From Desulfobacterales bacterium HSG2 (GTDB lineage Bacteria; Desulfobacterota; Desulfobacteria; Desulfobacterales; 4be13), in the NCBI GenBank assembly GCA_030378035.1, contig JAUCGI010000009.1, forward strand, positions 1 to 64,000: a stretch of 64,000 bases of DNA, written 5' to 3'. The notes under the pieces were generated by a model that saw only the letters and a program-made list of their open reading frames with translations, was not told the DNA's origin and made no database searches. The translations under genes and the position numbers were made by a program. Shown here piece after piece: positions 41,381 through 48,745 of the stretch (position 1 is its first letter; each line of letters starts with the position of its first letter).

Positions 41381-42326
41381 GAATCTTTGTCATAAGCCTC
41401 CAACCAAAGGCAATGCGCTCGGAAACCGGAAAGGAATCCGACTAGCTGAACCGGGATGGCAGCAACTTTGCCTCATGGTATCGTTACCTCTCCCAGGAGC
41501 ATCAGGACAGAATATTTCAATTGACCGAACAACTGCGAGATATCATCCCGGGTTTTTATGCCTTCAAACTTGAGCAGGCCGGCAGACACAGGATACTCAG
41601 AGTCGGCTTCCGCAGTGAAAACAAAAAAAGCTGATTATAACGGATTTAGGGAGCCCGTGAACTTGAACTCATACCTGACTGCCTGTAAATGAATGTTCCG
41701 GGTTCTGACGGATTTTGTGGTCCGAATCTGTTTTTTTAACGCGGAGGACGCAGAGGACGCAGAGGGCTGCGGAGTCTCCGCGGTTCTCTGCGTCCTCTGC
41801 GTCCTCTGCGTCCTCTGCGTCCTCTGCGTCCTCTGCGTCCTCCGCGTTTTTCTTACCGTCTGAAATAACACAGAACCCACAAAATCCGTCAGAATCAGGA
41901 ATGTTCAGGTTCACGGGCAGGTTCACAGAGCTCCCCTAAATCCGTTACAATCAGAGAAAAAGCGCACCGGTCTATTTTGATTTTGAGAGAATCTCTGACG
42001 GAGAGCGCGTGATGATTGTTCTTTACTCCCTTCTGTCAGGCTTGCGGGATCTCGGACACACTGTTTTTCTTGATGAACCGGAAAACGATGTGGCACTGCC
42101 GGAAATTCAGCCCTGGCTCGTGGAACTCGGCGACATCTGCGGAGATGAGTTACCGCAGGCGATACTGATCAGTCATCACCCGGAACTGACAGATTACCTC
42201 GGCCCGGAATGCGGCAAATGGATTGAGCGTGATGCTCTCGGGCCGGCACGGGTAAGAAATATGCCCGCAAAAATTGACAAAGGACTTAGGCTTTCTGAAC
42301 AGATCGCCAGAGGGTGGACGGAATGA
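41381..42326 (+). pseudogene. partial copy of the MITE-interrupted ATPase
   Basis: It matches 38562-39436, including the inserted element, so the copy was made after insertion. It begins RIFVISLQPKAMRSETGKES and has a TAG just after Asp in that stretch. After the element it reads the same C-terminal half and ends KIDKGLRLSEQIARGWTE, which is probably the authentic C-terminus replaced in copy 1. No start region is present. Confidence 0.9.
41631..41954. mobile_element. MITE-like element, copy 6 (in duplicated ATPase fragment)
   Basis: The same termini and target repeats (AAAAAAAG/AGAAAAAG) as copy 5. It is 324 bp because the CTCTGCGTC minisatellite has four extra units (about 36 bp). Confidence 0.9.
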
Positions 42327-42693
42327 AGCCCACGACGCGTAAAAATTGTGCTTCTCTGTGAGGATTCTCAGCATGAAGGCCTTTGTGAGGCGGTTTCTTA
42401 AAGGAATGGGCTGGAACACGAGGGAAATGCGGGTGGGAAAAAGCCCTTCAAAAGAAGGCTCCGCTGAACAATGGGTGCGGGAAAATTTCCCGCCGGATTG
42501 GCAAATCCGGCGGCGGGCTTGGATTTGCCAATCCAAGCCGAGCGAAGCGGCCCAAACAAAGATCATGGCCAACCCAGCCAATGCAACTGCTGATATGTTT
42601 ACATGCTCCGTGTAATTAGAATCAGAGGTAAGGGTTTATAAAAAACATCTGAAATTAACATGTCAATATGATAAATATTACAGGAGACTATTT
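42327..42693. other. intergenic with hairpins
   Basis: Two adjacent hairpins, GCCGGATTGGCAAATCCGGC (42491-42510) and GCTTGGATTTGCCAATCCAAGC (42517-42538, split at the loop), belong to the GGATTTGGCAATCC family. Frames in this stretch look like repeat artefacts. AGGAGACTATTT precedes ATG 42694. Confidence 0.5.
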
Positions 42694-42954
42694 ATGATAA
42701 ATGAAGTTTCAACCATAGAAAATATCGCATTGCCGGAAGTGATAAACCGCCTTCAAAATATTGAAAAACAGATCAGTCAGATAAACATGAAACTGCAACC
42801 CGGACTGCCCGGATTTGAATTTTTCATCAAGGCGGACGGAGAGGAAATTTGGTCGGGACCGGATTTGGATATCCATTATCCGAGAATACTGGAACAATAT
42901 CCTGACAAAAGACTGGTCATCAACTGGCGATCCTTTCCCGTGACACTGATATGA
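42694..42954 (+). CDS. hypothetical partner of retropepsin-like protein
   Basis: The 86-residue protein MINEVSTIENIALPEVINRL has a helical N-terminus. The C-terminal FEFFIKADGEEIWSGPDLDI ends in PVTLI and overlaps the next start by 4 bp. Small genes of this size precede retropepsin-like genes and are suspected antitoxin-like partners. No family is recognised. Confidence 0.5.
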   Translation: MINEVSTIENIALPEVINRLQNIEKQISQINMKLQPGLPGFEFFIKADGEEIWSGPDLDIHYPRILEQYPDKRLVINWRSFPVTLI

Positions 42955-43374
42955 GAAAGCTGACATTTCCCTGTGCTGAAAAAGAGCACCACATCTTCGG
43001 AAAAATAACCAGACCGCTGGTCACACTGGCGTTTTTCTCCGAGCGTTTCGGAAGGTGGCCCGAGGTCGGACGGATTCTGGCTGACACAGGTGCGGACATA
43101 TCTGTCATTCCGTTAAAGCTCGGTCAGATTCTGGTATCCGAATGTCGGGAGCGGTATTCCTATGTATGTGGGCGGTGTCCTGTCTTCGGACATGTCGTTC
43201 AATGCTTTTGTCCATCGGATAAAAGCCCGGGTCGGAGATCACCCTTTTGAAATGCCCGTGGCTATCTCACTTTCATCTGCCATTCCTCCGATATGGGGTC
43301 GCCGGGAAGCGCCTGACCGATTTACAGTGAGCTTTGTCGAGGGCAGGGAACTGGTGCTTGAAATCAAAGAGTGA
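42951..43374 (+). pseudogene. retropepsin-like aspartic protease with frameshift
   Basis: The first frame MRKLTFPCAEKEHHIFGKIT then GRILADTGADISVIPLKLGQ contains the catalytic DTGAD of single-domain aspartyl proteases. It is lost in the wrong frame after ~43140. The second frame (from ~43147) gives GSGIPMYVGGVLSSDMSFNA and FEMPVAISLSSAIPPIWGRR, then ends at 43374. Joining the two frames near TGTCGGGAGCGG would give a ~140-residue protein. In its present form it is truncated. Confidence 0.65.
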
Positions 43375-43578
43375 TATGAGATATTTCTGGATAAAGACGG
43401 TTCGCTTGTTTTCCAGACTGAGGACAAAAAAAGACATTGGATACACTTCGGAAACGGACGAAAGTTAACAATTTCCGGCATCCTTCATAAAAGCCGGAAG
43501 CAGTTTACACTTTTTTCCAGTCAGAGCCGGTGGCATTTCATATCTCACACAAAGGCACAAAGGGCACAGAGGAGCAGA
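43375..43578. other. remnant coding and CACAAAGGCACAAAGG repeat
   Basis: FLDKDGSLVFQTEDKKRHWI (43384-43444) looks like part of a lost protein. CTCACACAAAGGCACAAAGG (43544-43564) is the dispersed word seen at 4975 and 13010. No complete gene. Confidence 0.4.
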
Positions 43579-43975
43579 AAAGTGTTTCATCGGGATGATC
43601 TGACCGCGTGGGTCAGCAGCGCCGAACAGTCCTTCAAACTTGACGTACAGGGAAAGAACGGACTGTTTTCTTACAAGCTGCTTGTATCGCACCACCCTGA
43701 CATCAGAAAGCAGCGAATCGAACATGAACAGCTTCTCCTGGACAACAGACCGCTGTTCGAGTTTACGCAGGGCGATGTGCAGCTTTATCACGATGACCAC
43801 ACAGCCGGGCCGAAATATTCCTTTGACCAGTCAGTTTCGGGGCTGGCAACCATTGTTGAGAGACAGGATAACAAAAAACTGACGGAGTTCAAAAAACGGA
43901 TGAAGAGAATCTTTGTCATAAGCCTCCGACCAAAGGCAATGCGCTCGGAAACCGGAAAGGAATCCGACTAGCTGA
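43579..43975 (+). pseudogene. internal fragment of the AAA ATPase
   Basis: It matches 38237-38635 (FHRDDLTAWVSSAEQSFKLD onwards) and ends at the same TAG after Asp as the 41381 copy, with shared substitutions. No Walker A and no C-terminus are present. This third copy overlaps the second in content, so the two probably derive from one donor. Confidence 0.85.
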
Positions 43976-44044
43976 ACCGGGAAGGCCGTGAACATGCCGT
44001 GCCCAAAACAAGGCTGGCGAACAAACTTGGGACAGGTTTTGACA

Positions 44045-44512
44045 ATGAGAAATCAGATTGGACTCACTAAAGAACAGATTGATCAGTGCAAATTAATCTG
44101 GAAATTTTTGATGGGCGGAGATTCGGATACAGGACATTTTGATGATGCAAAACTTGAAGGAATGAGGATCAGACTTGACACATCCGAAGCCCACGAAGAT
44201 AAATCAAGAACGAGGTTCAATGAAGACAGAAACATTGTCATCTTAGGCGCTGATGCCTTTCCCGGAACTGACATCACTGATCCCAACTCCCAGTTATCAG
44301 AATCAGCGTGTTTGATCCATGAACTTTCTCATGCGCAAAGATATTATCTCGGTTTCAGACGCCCGTGCAGTCCGTCCGCCGATTATCATCCTGATGAGGC
44401 GGAAACAAGCCTGCATGCCTCTTTTCATTCCGTACTGTACCCCAGTGACCGATTATATCTTGTTGAAGATGCTCAGAAACATATCAGATCATGGCTCAGA
44501 GAAAAAGGATGA
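44045..44512 (+). CDS. HELSH-motif metalloprotease-like protein
   Basis: From ATG 44045 the 155-residue protein MRNQIGLTKEQIDQCKLIWK has CLIHELSHAQRYYLGFRRPC (HExxH zinc motif) and HPDEAETSLHASFHS, which could give the third ligand Glu. It has no signal peptide, so it is cytoplasmic. A short zincin of this kind, next to a gene with a nuclease-like core, suggests an accessory cassette. Start choice is supported by the lack of homology in the upstream fusion (NMPCPKQG…). Confidence 0.55.
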   Translation: MRNQIGLTKEQIDQCKLIWKFLMGGDSDTGHFDDAKLEGMRIRLDTSEAHEDKSRTRFNEDRNIVILGADAFPGTDITDPNSQLSESACLIHELSHAQRYYLGFRRPCSPSADYHPDEAETSLHASFHSVLYPSDRLYLVEDAQKHIRSWLREKG

Positions 44513-44520
44513 AGAATGTC

Positions 44521-45399
44521 ATGACTCAGACAGAGAGGAACAGAAAAATGAAAGTGATGCCCACAGGCGTAATTTTTATCGGAATATGCAAAGTTCGTAC
44601 CCCCAGATGTGTTGCCGCGATCGGAGGGCCTGTCACCGCAGTGTGGACGGCCCCGGGCCGTGTTCAGGTGAATGCCTGCAAACCGTGCCTGGAGGAACAG
44701 ATTCGTCAGGGGAGATGGATCGTGGAAGGCGCGAGGGTGAGAGGGATGAGACAGCAGGCTCTTGTTGATATTGCCGTCTATTCTCAGGATAACGAGCTTC
44801 AGCTCATTGCTGAAATCAGAACCCGGTTGGGGATATCTTATGACTGGGCAGAAGAAGCGTATTCCAAAGTCATGGACGCTCCCTTTCTCTCCGAGGCCCC
44901 CTATTTTTTGCTGGCACTGCCGGATTGTTTCCATCTCTGGCAGCGGGAGAGCACACGCGGAAGTCGGGATTCTCCGTATTTCGCTGACGAACAACCCCGA
45001 TATTTTTTGGAACCGTATCTGACAGCACTTTCCCTGAAGTTGGAGGACATCAGTGTTTCAGACCCTTGTGAATTCAGAGACGAACCTTATTCCGTCATGG
45101 AAAAGCATTTTCATTTTCAGCATATCGTCGGAGAATGGCTGGCTGCCGTCATTAACTCGTCTTCCGAAAAGAATTTGCCCGACTTTCTGATCCGGTCCGG
45201 ACTCTATGAGAAAATTGTTCACGGACATGTTGAAGCGGAGGCTGTCATTTCTCCCGAACCAGATGTCGTCGCTGAGGGCGAACGGGCCAGAAAGAAAGGC
45301 AAACTTCTCTCTGAAAACCCATACAATATCAACACAGAACAGCATAAGTATGAGGCTTGGCGTATGGGATGGAAGGATACCAATCAGGTGTTGGAGTAG
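44521..45399 (+). CDS. predicted nuclease-like protein with Rmf/CrpP-like C-terminal tail
   Basis: The ~292-residue protein begins near ATG 44521, 8 bp after the HELSH gene. Residues ~55-80 (VQVNACKPCLEEQIRQGRWI) carry a CxxC, and ~90-115 give QQALVDIAVYSQDNELQLIA then EIRTR, resembling a PD-(D/E)XK core (D...E-x-R). The C-terminus GERARKKGKLLSENPYNINT followed by WRMGWKD matches the ribosome modulation factor/CrpP pattern G...A..G....NPY......WR.GW. I know no named protein with this combination. The role is open. Confidence 0.55.
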   Translation: MTQTERNRKMKVMPTGVIFIGICKVRTPRCVAAIGGPVTAVWTAPGRVQVNACKPCLEEQIRQGRWIVEGARVRGMRQQALVDIAVYSQDNELQLIAEIRTRLGISYDWAEEAYSKVMDAPFLSEAPYFLLALPDCFHLWQRESTRGSRDSPYFADEQPRYFLEPYLTALSLKLEDISVSDPCEFRDEPYSVMEKHFHFQHIVGEWLAAVINSSSEKNLPDFLIRSGLYEKIVHGHVEAEAVISPEPDVVAEGERARKKGKLLSENPYNINTEQHKYEAWRMGWKDTNQVLE

Positions 45400-45439
45400 A
45401 GTGCCACGAACGAAACCGGGTCTCTTCAAACGGCTCATC

Positions 45440-45546
45440 GCTCAGGTTATTTCTCTTTCGGGACAGACTCGAAATCCGTTCCCCGGCGGACTTCCCAACA
45501 CCATCACCCTTGAGAACATGCTGTTCCGGAATCCGAAAAAAGCCTG
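45440..45546 (+). pseudogene. fragment of an AlbA/RecG-like ATP-binding protein
   Basis: SLRLFLFRDRLEIRSP and (in a shifted frame) GGLPNTITLENMLFRNPKK match the C-terminal 'xFxDRxEIxSPGGLP' region of Schlafen/AlbA_2-type ATP-binding proteins. The frames break near CTCGAAATCCGTTCC. Start and end are missing. Confidence 0.6.
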
Positions 45547-45619
45547 ATATCGGGATCATCTACACTTTGGGAATGCACCCGATCAAAACTGAGAGACGGA
45601 CATTTCTGACCTGGCGGCG

Positions 45620-45777
45620 GTGGATTCCGGGTCAACACTGAAAAAATGTCCCATTTTTTCAGTGTTGCCCGGAATGACAGGTGGAAAAAAATGTCCCATT
45701 TTTTCAGTGTTGCCCGGAATGACAGGTGGAAAAAAATGTCCCATTTTTTCAGTGTTGCCCGGAATGACAGGTGGAGA
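45620..45777. repeat. three tandem 45-bp repeats with REP-like palindrome
   Basis: The unit AATGTCCCATTTTTTCAGTG followed by TTGCCCGGAATGACAGGTGG occurs at ~45645, 45690 and 45735 (45-bp period). Upstream, GTGGATTCCGGGTCAACACTG is the complement arm, so the array is a hairpin expanded on one side. The same GGATTCCGGGTC/CCCGGAATGAC ends lie inside MITE copies 3 and 4 and at 46437-46530. Confidence 0.9.
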
Positions 45778-45893
45778 TGGGACACACCCGAAAAATATGA
45801 GATTGATTTCTCTTTTATGCAGGAATATGGGAATCCTGACAATCTTGCCGATTTTCAATCGCTCAATTTAGGTTTTATAAAACGGAGATAACA

Positions 45894-46211
45894 ATGATAC
45901 AGGAAATCACCATATCCGGCAATTCGGAAATTCCGATCAGACCGCTGATCGAATCGGCTATCCGATCCGAATTGCGCACACTGGATGTGGCAATTCACAG
46001 AACAAACCAGCGATTAATTTCTTTTCAGGAAAAATATGATATGAGTTCCGATGAGTTTGAAAATCGTTTTGAAACAGGCGATATAAGTGAATCATTGGAT
46101 TTTATCGAATGGTTGGGAGAAATAAAAACCCTGGCACTTCTGAATGCCCACAGACAGACTCTCAGAGGGGTGAATTTTGCTGATAAAAGAGTATTTTCAG
46201 GAGATTGCTGA
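45894..46211 (+). CDS. antitoxin-like partner of DUF6516-type protein
   Basis: The 105-residue protein MIQEITISGNSEIPIRPLIE then SAIRSELRTLDVAIHRTNQR with a helical coiled region (LISFQEKYDMSSDEFENRFE) has the layout of the small helical proteins that precede DUF6516-type genes. AACGGAGATAACA is the ribosome site. Its end overlaps a TTG-initiated DUF6516-like frame, which is itself disrupted. Confidence 0.65.
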   Translation: MIQEITISGNSEIPIRPLIESAIRSELRTLDVAIHRTNQRLISFQEKYDMSSDEFENRFETGDISESLDFIEWLGEIKTLALLNAHRQTLRGVNFADKRVFSGDC

Positions 46212-46320
46212 CATTGTCGATAATCATCCCGCTGTTCAGTCTGAAGTCTCTGGTTTTCCAATAACTCTGTTCTGCACTTTCGGGAATATGCTGATGTGCA
46301 GAATGATATTGTTCTTTACA
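46177..46320 (+). pseudogene. DUF6516-like toxin, frameshifted and cut by a repeat
   Basis: It starts at TTG 46177, MLIKEYFQEIADIVDNHPAV. The expected strands are lost after an indel near 46245-46265, and another frame gives VLHFREYADVQNDIVLYK up to 46321. There the sequence becomes the 30-bp AAATTGCAAATTTG array in the same frame. The rest of the domain is missing. The pattern matches the toxin half of a two-gene cassette. Confidence 0.6.
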
Positions 46321-46715
46321 AACAAATTGCAAATTTGTTCTACATTTACAAACAAATTGCAAATTTGTTCTACATTTACAAACAGATTGCAAATTTGTTC
46401 TACATTTATGAACAAATTCTGAGTACAGGACAAAAAGTGGATTCCGGGTCGGAAATGCCGGGAATCCCCTTCGACAGGCTCAGGGAACGATTCCCGGCAT
46501 TTCCGCCCGGAATGACAGTGTGTCGGTTTTCAGGCATCCGAAGCTGTACACAGAAACAAATTGCAAATTTGTTCTACATTTATGAACAAATTCTGAGTGC
46601 GGGACAAAAAGTGGATTCCGGGTCGGAAATGCCGGGAATCCCCTTCGACAGGCTCAGGGAACGATTCCCGGCATTTCCGCCCGGAATGACAGTGTGCTGG
46701 TTTTCAGACACCTCA
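46316..46715. repeat. 30-bp array plus 174-bp tandem duplication
   Basis: Three copies of the 30-bp TTACAAACAAATTGC unit start at 46316, 46346 and 46376. From 46411 a 174-bp unit (AACAAATTCTGAGT, then GTGGATTCCGGGTCGGAAAT and a complementary CCGCCCGGAATGACAG) is repeated once at 46585. The unit is itself a hairpin (CGGAAATGCCGGGAAT / ATTCCCGGCATTTCCG). Confidence 0.9.
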
Positions 46716-46994
46716 AATCTGTAAGCTCAAAAGTCTTATCCCTTCCAATTTCCTTTCTCGTAAAGCCGGCCATCTGAATCTGAATTTGGCCGTGCTCCGC
46801 AAATGGTTCACAGAGCTGTTGAATAATATAACCAATAAAATATGATTTGTTAACAGTTTTTATTTGGATTCAAAAAGACTGAATATCATTCAGCGAAATT
46901 CACGCATTGATATCCCCACATTCCCCAATTTAGTGGGGATGAAATGATTCATAATTTTCTTGAAATTTTAAAATATTTCCTCTATTATCACAAC
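46716..46994. other. intergenic, AT-rich
   Basis: No gene is seen. The stretch ends near CTCTATTATCACAACAAATAAGG, before the CTTGAA array. Confidence 0.35.
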
Positions 46995-47178
46995 AAATAA
47001 GGAAGCTTGAACTTGAACTTGAGCTTGAACTTAGTACCTGACCAAATAAGTTTTGTGAGGGGTGCGCTTATTAAGGAGCAACCAGTCAAAACTTATTTGG
47101 TCGGGTATTAGGCTTAAACTTGAACTTGAGCTTGAGCTTGAATTCGAACTTAAGCTTAAGCTTGAACTTAAACTTAAG
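46995..47178. repeat. CTTGAA hexanucleotide array
   Basis: AGCTTGAACTTGAACTTGAG (47003-47022) and a longer second part (47111-47178, AAACTTGAACTTGAGCTTG...) are arrays of the hexamers CTTGAA, CTTGAG and CTTAAG. They are interrupted by a small palindromic element at 47035-47107. Confidence 0.85.
47035..47107. mobile_element. 73-bp miniature element with TTAG duplication
   Basis: Inverted ends TACCTGACCAAATAAGTTTTG and CAAAACTTATTTGGTCGGGTA (21 bp each, split for length) flank a GGGGTGCGCTTATTAAGGAG core. TTAG at 47031-47034 and 47108-47111 is a likely 4-bp target duplication. It sits inside the CTTGAA array. Confidence 0.65.
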
Positions 47179-47394
47179 CTGATTATAACGGATTTAGGGG
47201 AGGCTCCGAACCGCGAATGACGCGAATGAACACGAATCGCACGGATCACAGGGAGGAATCACACCGTTCCCCGGTCGGCGTCCTCCGGATCCGGGGATGC
47301 CCGGCCATCATTCCGGTCACACGGTTCCGTGTCCGTTCGCGTTCATTCGCGTTCATTCGCGGTTCGGAGCCTCCCCGAAAAGCGTTATAATCAG
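47179..47394. mobile_element. MITE-like element, copy 7
   Basis: 216 bp, from CTGATTATAACGGATTTAGG to CCCCGAAAAGCGTTATAATCAG (shown in part). Perfect 8-bp target repeats AACTTAAG lie at 47171-47178 and 47395-47402. The core contains CGAATGACGCGAATG and its complement CGCGTTCATTCGCG, related to the array at 8587-8621. It sits just before the exported peptidase gene. Confidence 0.92.
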
Positions 47395-47433
47395 AACTTA
47401 AGAAATTTTCCTGATAAAATAAGGATTTTCCTG

Positions 47434-48444
47434 ATGTACAATTGCCCTTCGTTCGGATATACAGGCTTATACAGAAACTGGGTTTTTTCAAAAAAATCCG
47501 GTTTTTTTGGGAAATTGATTTTATGGGTTGCCCTGTTTGTATTCTTAGGGCAAAATGCTTCCGCCATTGTGATACAATCGAGGATAGATGCCGGACCTTG
47601 GATGAAAAAGACTGCCATTTATCCGCTCAAGGGCCAGAGAATCGTCCTGAAAGTCAGTGAAATATCCGGAGGAAATATCCGATGGTATCAGATTTTCCCG
47701 GATATCTCAAAGTACTATAAGAATGCCTGGGAAGAAAACCCGTACCAGTGGGTGGGATTTGGCAAAATCGATTATCACAAGGAAGAATTAAGACGATTCC
47801 GCGGGCGATGGAAGATCACCCCTTTTGAAATTCAGAACTCCCGTCATTCGAGATATCATCATACAGACGTGGGGAGCTTCTGGTTTCAGACAGAGGTTGA
47901 AAGGAACGGTAAAACATTCGGAACACCGGGGATTGAAGATTCTGACACGCGGGGACTCTCTCCGAAAGTGTTCCGAGTCTCCACAAGAGACGGTGAAGGG
48001 TATCTGGGATATCTGACCTCTTTCTTTAATGTCCCGGGATTATTCGGGTCCGTGCCCTATCAGAGCAACAATTATATCGGCGCAGATTGCGCTGATATCC
48101 TGATAGCCGCGTATGGCAAATGGAAGGGAGAAATTATAAAGAAGAATTACAACGTCGCCATGCTGGTCACCAAATTTTCCGGTGTTGATGAATTTGATCT
48201 GCGGGACGGAATGCCTGATAAGCAGGTCAGATGGGGAAACAAAATCCGTCCGGGCGATTTTATCGCTGTCAGATATGATGACAGAAGCCAATATCAGCAT
48301 ATCGGCGCGCTTTTCAGGGACGCAAACAAAAACGGCATTCTGGATGGCGATGATATTGTTATCCATGCCGGCCCGTTTCCCCTCAGTTATTCTTATCTGA
48401 AGGAAGGGGGTTTTGATGGTCATGTGAAGATTCTGCGGCCATGA
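47434..48444 (+). CDS. exported cysteine-peptidase-like protein with calcium-loop motif
   Basis: The 336-residue protein (ATG 47434) has a signal-like hydrophobic segment FGKLILWVALFVFLGQNASA. The mature part has FSGVDEFDLRDGMPDK, GADCADILIAAYGKWKGEII (candidate catalytic Cys) and RPGDFIAVRYDDRSQYQHIG, giving His. DANKNGILDGDDIVIHAGP has an EF-hand-like DxNxNGxxDxDD loop. The order Cys...His resembles NlpC/P60-type peptidases. It probably acts in the periplasm or on the cell wall. The upstream TAAAATAAGGATTTTCCTG includes a weak ribosome site. Confidence 0.65.
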   Translation: MYNCPSFGYTGLYRNWVFSKKSGFFGKLILWVALFVFLGQNASAIVIQSRIDAGPWMKKTAIYPLKGQRIVLKVSEISGGNIRWYQIFPDISKYYKNAWEENPYQWVGFGKIDYHKEELRRFRGRWKITPFEIQNSRHSRYHHTDVGSFWFQTEVERNGKTFGTPGIEDSDTRGLSPKVFRVSTRDGEGYLGYLTSFFNVPGLFGSVPYQSNNYIGADCADILIAAYGKWKGEIIKKNYNVAMLVTKFSGVDEFDLRDGMPDKQVRWGNKIRPGDFIAVRYDDRSQYQHIGALFRDANKNGILDGDDIVIHAGPFPLSYSYLKEGGFDGHVKILRP

Positions 48445-48745
48445 TAAAGTTATCCTGAAAACCAGGCTCTTGAAAAATCTGGTTTTTTTAAAGAAAAGAT
48501 TTCGGGCAGAATACTTTCCCCCGAAATACTCTCTCTCCCCTATTGACTTGTTCCTGCTCATGAAATAAGTAACTTGTATCGGTATGAGAGGGGAGTCAGG
48601 TTGTAACGATTTTGTTAAGATTTATATACTCAGCGGTTCACAATTTTGGCGTCAGAGAAAAATAGGCAGGTTTTTTGAAAAAACTGGTTTATTTGGGACA
48701 TTTTGGGACAAATTGTGAAATGCTGACATTTTTACGGAGGTAAAC
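48445..48745. promoter_or_regulatory. intergenic region with candidate promoter
   Basis: TTGACT at 48543-48548 with a 17-bp spacer to TAAGTA is a weak sigma-70-like pair. Inverted TTTTTTGAAAAAACTGG is also visible near 48671. ACGGAGGTAAACATG gives a strong start for the 48746 gene. No gene is in this stretch. Confidence 0.35.

Noticed and set aside
45620-45891. Open frames with KCPIFSVLPGMTGG repeats
   Set aside because: Created by the 45-bp tandem repeat; no start site or family, and both strands are open.
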